Assembly: GCA_005787665.1 (NCBI GenBank)
Contig: SYAB01000090.1
Location: forward strand, 1 to 9,033
Length of the DNA stretch: 9,033 bases
Direction: 5' to 3'
DNA from: Actinomycetota bacterium
Lineage (GTDB): Bacteria > Actinomycetota > Actinomycetes > Mycobacteriales > Mycobacteriaceae
In this document: positions 5,988 through 9,033 of the stretch, in pieces
Layout of the letters: every line of letters begins with the position of its first letter
Numbering within the stretch: the first letter of the stretch is position 1
The notes under the pieces: model-generated
The model's input: only the letters and a program-made list of their open reading frames with translations
Told to the model about the DNA's origin: nothing
The model's database searches: none
Made by a program: the position numbers and the translations under genes

Positions 5988-8204
5988 GTGGTCGCCCTTT
6001 CCAACCGGCTGGACCCCATCCTCGGCGCCAAGGCCGCGGGCCGGTTGCAGGACGCGTTCGGCATCACCACCGTCGAGGATCTGCTGCGGCACTACCCGCG
6101 CAAGTACAACCAGGGCAGCACCGTCATCGGGGAGGACCACGCCCCGCCCGAGCCCGGCGAGCACGTCACCTTCGTCGGGGTGATCGAGAAGGCCGACGTC
6201 CGCTGGACCAACCGCACGCCCCGCCGGGAGTACCTGGTCATCACCCTGCGGGATCGCCGCCCACGGGTGACCGCCACCTTTTTCAACGCCAAATACCTCA
6301 AGAAGAGCCTCGTCGCCGGGACCCGGCTGATGCTGTCCGGGGAGGTGGGCTACTTCAAGGGCACCATGCAACTCACCCACCCCGACCATCTGGTGCTCGA
6401 CTCGCCGTCCGGCCGCGGCGGCGGCAGCAAGTCGCTCAAGGCGATCGCCCGGACTGCCGGCGACCAGAGCGGCGAACTGGATATGACAGCGTTCGAGCGG
6501 GACTTCTTCCCGATCTACCCGGCCAGCGCCAAGCTGCAGAGCTGGGAGATCTACTCCTGTATCCGCCAAGTGATCGCCGTGCTCGACCCTATCCCCGATC
6601 CACTGCCGGAAAGCGCTGTGCGGCAACGGCATCTGGTCAGTGAGGACACCGCACTGCGCGATATCCATCTCGCCGAGCAGAAGCAGGAGCGCGATCGCGC
6701 CCAGCAGCGACTCACCTTCGACGAGGCCGTCGGACTGCAATGGGCGCTGGTACAGCGGCGCTACAGCGAGCTCGCGGATTCCGGCCCGCCCGCAGCGCCA
6801 CGTGCCGACGGACTTGCCGGGGCGTTGCACGCGCAGTTGCCGTTCGACCTCACCAACGGTCAGCGGAAGGTGCTCGAGGAGATCTCCGAGGACCTGAGGC
6901 GCAGTCGGCCGATGCACCGGCTCCTGCAGGGTGAGGTCGGATCCGGCAAGACCGTCGTGTCGGTGCTGGCGATGCTGCAGATGGTCGACGCCGGCTACCA
7001 GTGTGCGCTGCTGGCCCCCACCGAAGTCCTTGCCGCCCAGCATGCCCGCTCGGTGCGTGACGTCCTGGGGCCACTGGCCATGGCGGGCCAACTCGGTGGC
7101 GCCGAGCTGGCGACCGGGGTGGCATTGCTGACCGGGTCGATGTCGCCGGCGCAGAAGCGCGCGGTGCGCGAGGAGGTCGCCTCGGGAGCGGCCGGCATCG
7201 TGATCGGCACCCACGCCCTGCTGCAGGATGTCGTCGAGTTCGCCAATCTCGGCCTGGTGGTGGTCGACGAACAGCACCGGTTCGGCGTCGATCAGCGGGA
7301 TCGGTTGCGCGCCAAGGCCCGCGCCGGGATCACCCCGCACCTGCTGGTCATGACCGCGACCCCGATTCCGCGGACCGTCGCGCTGACCGTCTACGGCGAC
7401 CTGGAGGTCTCGACCCTGCGGGAACTGCCGCGCGGCCGCCAACCCATCACCACCACACCCATTTTCGTCAACGAGCAGAAGGGCTGGCTGGACCGGGCCT
7501 GGCGCCGGGTCGCCGAGGAGGTCGGCCGAGGGCGGCAGGCCTACGTGGTGGCCCCCCGCATCGATGAGACCGACAAGCAAGCGGGGGAAGCGGACGGGCC
7601 GCCGCCGATCGCGGCGGTGACCCTGCACGAGCACCTGCGGCACGGACCACTCGCCGGACTGCGGCTGGGACTGATCCACGGTCGGCTGCCGGCCGAGGAG
7701 AAGGACGCCGTGATGGCGGCGTTCCGGGCCGGGGACATCGACGTGCTGGTGTGCACCACCGTCAGCGAGGTGGGGGTCGACGTACCCAACGCCACGGTGA
7801 TGGTGGTGATGGACGCCGACCGGTTCGGGGTCAGCCAGTTGCATCAGCTTCGGGGGCGTGTCGGCCGGAGCACGCTGGAAAGCCTGTGCCTGCTGGCGAC
7901 CCGGATGTCGCGCAACTCCAAGGCCGGTGAGCGGCTGACGGCGGTCGCCGGCACCCAGGACGGATTCGCGCTGGCCGATCTGGATCTGGCGGAGCGCCGG
8001 GAGGGGGATGTGCTGGGCCACCACCAGTCCGGGCGTCCGATCGAATTGCGGTTCCTGTCCCTGCGCGAACACGAGGACGTGATCCTCGACGCGAAGGATC
8101 TGTGCGAGGCGGTGTACGCCGAGTGTCCCGGTGAGCCCGGGATGGCCCTGTTGGCCGCCCGGTTCACGGTCACCGAGCAGATCGAATTCCTGGACAAGGC
8201 GTGA
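5988..8204 (+). CDS. recG: ATP-dependent DNA helicase RecG
   Basis: Branch-migration helicase acting on stalled forks, R-loops and Holliday junctions; 738 residues against 737 that I recall for M. tuberculosis. The N-terminal wedge/OB domain includes VTATFFNAKYL and LSGEVGYFKGTMQLTHP. Helicase motifs in order: GQRKVLEEI (Q-like), Walker A GEVGSGKT (K321), LAPTEVLAAQH (Ia), GTHALLQ, Walker B DEQH (427-430), MTATPIPRT (III), HGRLPAEEKD (IV region), TTVSEVGVDVPNA (V), QLHQLRGRVGR (VI, R624 and R627), then the RecG C-terminal DGFALADLDLAERREGDVLGHHQSG. Two changes lie in conserved motifs: Ser593 for Ile in TTVIEVGVDVPNA, and Ser628 for Gly just after GRVGR. The GTG start at 5988 follows the kinase stop by one base with GGAG (5980-5983) upstream; its TGA overlaps the next start (GTGA). 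The frame is intact, so it is probably functional. Confidence 0.96.
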   Translation: MVALSNRLDPILGAKAAGRLQDAFGITTVEDLLRHYPRKYNQGSTVIGEDHAPPEPGEHVTFVGVIEKADVRWTNRTPRREYLVITLRDRRPRVTATFFNAKYLKKSLVAGTRLMLSGEVGYFKGTMQLTHPDHLVLDSPSGRGGGSKSLKAIARTAGDQSGELDMTAFERDFFPIYPASAKLQSWEIYSCIRQVIAVLDPIPDPLPESAVRQRHLVSEDTALRDIHLAEQKQERDRAQQRLTFDEAVGLQWALVQRRYSELADSGPPAAPRADGLAGALHAQLPFDLTNGQRKVLEEISEDLRRSRPMHRLLQGEVGSGKTVVSVLAMLQMVDAGYQCALLAPTEVLAAQHARSVRDVLGPLAMAGQLGGAELATGVALLTGSMSPAQKRAVREEVASGAAGIVIGTHALLQDVVEFANLGLVVVDEQHRFGVDQRDRLRAKARAGITPHLLVMTATPIPRTVALTVYGDLEVSTLRELPRGRQPITTTPIFVNEQKGWLDRAWRRVAEEVGRGRQAYVVAPRIDETDKQAGEADGPPPIAAVTLHEHLRHGPLAGLRLGLIHGRLPAEEKDAVMAAFRAGDIDVLVCTTVSEVGVDVPNATVMVVMDADRFGVSQLHQLRGRVGRSTLESLCLLATRMSRNSKAGERLTAVAGTQDGFALADLDLAERREGDVLGHHQSGRPIELRFLSLREHEDVILDAKDLCEAVYAECPGEPGMALLAARFTVTEQIEFLDKA

Positions 8205-8902
8205 GACGTTCCACGCTGCTGTGGCTGGGCGTCGTCGCCGCGATCGCGGTGCTGGTCGCCGGTCAGGTGGTGACGGCCGCCCGGTCGGCGTCGACACATG
8301 GCCCCGGCGCGCCGACGGTGCGGCTCGGGGTGGACGTGCTCGCGGGAGTCGAGGTGGTGGCCGAACGTCTGCGGGGAGACGACTACCGCCGCGCGGCCTT
8401 CGGACACTCCTGGGACGACGACACCTCGGCTCCGGGCGGGCGAAACGGCTGCGACACCCGCAACGACGTCCTCGACCGTGATCTGCGGGAGAAGAGCTAT
8501 GTCCCGCTCAAGCGCTGCCCGCGCGCGGTGGCCAGTGGGACGCTGCGCGACCCGTACACCAACGCGACGGTGGCCTTCGTTCGTGGCAACCAGGTCGGCG
8601 CCTCGGTGCAGATCGACCACATCGTGCCGTTGGCCTTCGCCTGGGATATGGGCGCGCGGGACTGGAGCGACGCGTTGCGCAGGCGGTTCGCCAACGATCC
8701 CGCCAACCTGATCGCCGTTGCGGGGCAGGCGAACCAGGACAAGGGCGACCAGCCGCCCGGGTCCTGGATGCCGCCGAATTCGGCGTTCTGGTGCCAGTAC
8801 GCGGTGCAGTTCAGTGCGGTGCTGCGCGGCTACCGGCTGGCCGTCGACGAGGCCTCGGCGCGGCGGATACGCGACGCGGCGGCCAGCTGTCCGACCAGCT
8901 GA
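8201..8902 (+). CDS. Exported HNH/DUF1524-type putative nuclease (Rv2972c-like)
   Basis: 233 residues from the GTG at 8201, which overlaps the recG stop as GTGA; only a weak GGACAAGG precedes it, so translation probably depends on recG. The N-terminus has two Arg and then a hydrophobic stretch (about residues 5-27, LLWLGVVAAIAVLVAG), a signal peptide or membrane anchor. The rest matches the DUF1524 (GmrSD C-terminal) HNH-like family: a region around GCDTRNDVLDRDL, IDHIVPLAFAWDMG with the core D139-H140, FANDPANLIAV (N169), then N178 and K181, WMPPN and FWCQYA. Four cysteines (84, 106, 198, 230) could form disulfides outside the cytoplasm. Nuclease activity is inferred from the DHIVPL...N...NxxK pattern; substrates are unknown. 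It may be a secreted DNase or a nucleic acid-scavenging protein, or may have a wall-related role. It converges with the partial minus-strand frame after it. Confidence 0.85.
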   Translation: MRRSTLLWLGVVAAIAVLVAGQVVTAARSASTHGPGAPTVRLGVDVLAGVEVVAERLRGDDYRRAAFGHSWDDDTSAPGGRNGCDTRNDVLDRDLREKSYVPLKRCPRAVASGTLRDPYTNATVAFVRGNQVGASVQIDHIVPLAFAWDMGARDWSDALRRRFANDPANLIAVAGQANQDKGDQPPGSWMPPNSAFWCQYAVQFSAVLRGYRLAVDEASARRIRDAAASCPTS

Positions 8903-8926
8903 CCGCCGCGTTCGCGTTGGTGAAAC

Positions 8927-9033
8927 TCAGCCCGCCCGGCGTGCCGCCCGGGACGGCTTGGCGTCGCCGCCATCGGTCGAGGCCGATGCGCCGGCGCTGT
9001 CGGCTCCGCGCGCCGCGGCACCGCGACGCTCCC
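8927..9033 (-). CDS. C-terminal tail of an unidentified minus-strand gene (5' part outside window)
   Basis: From the right edge a minus-strand frame runs 34 full codons to a TGA at 8929-8927. The residues are of low complexity (Ala, Arg, Gly, Ser, Asp), ending GGDAKPSRAARRAG, like the disordered tail of a longer protein. It leaves a normal 24-base gap to the convergent nuclease gene. No domain is visible, so the product cannot be named; the frame may also be open by chance in this GC-rich DNA. Confidence 0.35.
   Translation of the reverse strand, partial: ERRGAAARGADSAGASASTDGGDAKPSRAARRAG

Noticed and set aside
4250..6070. Long minus-strand open frame (606 codons) opposite the DAK-domain kinase
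   Set aside because: The residues are Arg/Gly/His/Gln-rich without domains, as expected of an antisense shadow; the plus-strand protein has clear family motifs.
5940..8297. 785-codon minus-strand open frame opposite recG
   Set aside because: It is low-complexity and motif-free, lying exactly opposite a RecG with all helicase motifs. The codon bias of recG explains it.
5988..8902. A defence system formed by the RecG helicase and HNH nuclease
   Set aside because: RecG is the housekeeping type, the nuclease-like protein is exported, the order is shared with M. tuberculosis, and there are no mobile-element or island features.

Overview
The window looks like a stretch of mycobacterial chromosome, most likely a Mycobacterium or Mycolicibacterium. 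Base composition is very GC-rich, codons end mostly in G or C, GTG and TTG starts are common, and from memory the proteins align closely with Mycobacterium tuberculosis products. The gene order also follows the M. tuberculosis block Rv2981c (ddl), Rv2980, Rv2977c (thiL), Rv2976c (ung), Rv2975c/Rv2974c (DAK-family protein), Rv2973c (recG), Rv2972c, here in the opposite orientation. Two differences are visible. A cystathionine gamma-lyase-type gene sits directly before ddl, and no insertion sequence lies between the DUF3515 gene and thiL, where I recall M. tuberculosis carries an IS1538-type element.

Left part (1-2233): the 3' end of a PLP-dependent sulfur amino acid enzyme is followed 12 bases later by ddl (D-alanine--D-alanine ligase, peptidoglycan precursor synthesis). 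ddl converges with a small membrane-anchored DUF3515 gene on the minus strand. A short divergent region (2234-2320), carrying an inverted repeat, separates that gene from thiL.

Middle (2321-4342): thiL (thiamine monophosphate kinase) and ung (uracil-DNA glycosylase) overlap at a TTGA junction, so they are probably translationally coupled. They converge with rpmB (zinc-ribbon ribosomal protein bL28) on the minus strand. A good SigA-type promoter for rpmB lies in the 187-base divergent spacer before the next plus-strand gene.

Right part (4343-9033): a tight plus-strand operon of a FakA/YloV-like DAK-domain kinase, recG (branched-DNA helicase) and an exported HNH/DUF1524 putative nuclease, with junctions of +1 base and a GTGA overlap. 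The last 107 bases read on the minus strand as the low-complexity C-terminal tail of a gene that starts outside the window.

Most of this is conserved housekeeping DNA, and I do not see a wholly new system. The items worth a second look are residue changes at normally invariant positions (Pro for His in the HGPxGEDG motif of Ddl; two Ser substitutions in RecG helicase motifs V and VI), an unusually short Ddl, the coupling of a secreted nuclease-like protein to recG, and small regulatory structures in the two divergent spacers. No RNA genes, CRISPR arrays, insertion sequences or long repeats were seen, and no gene-free stretch exceeds 190 bases.
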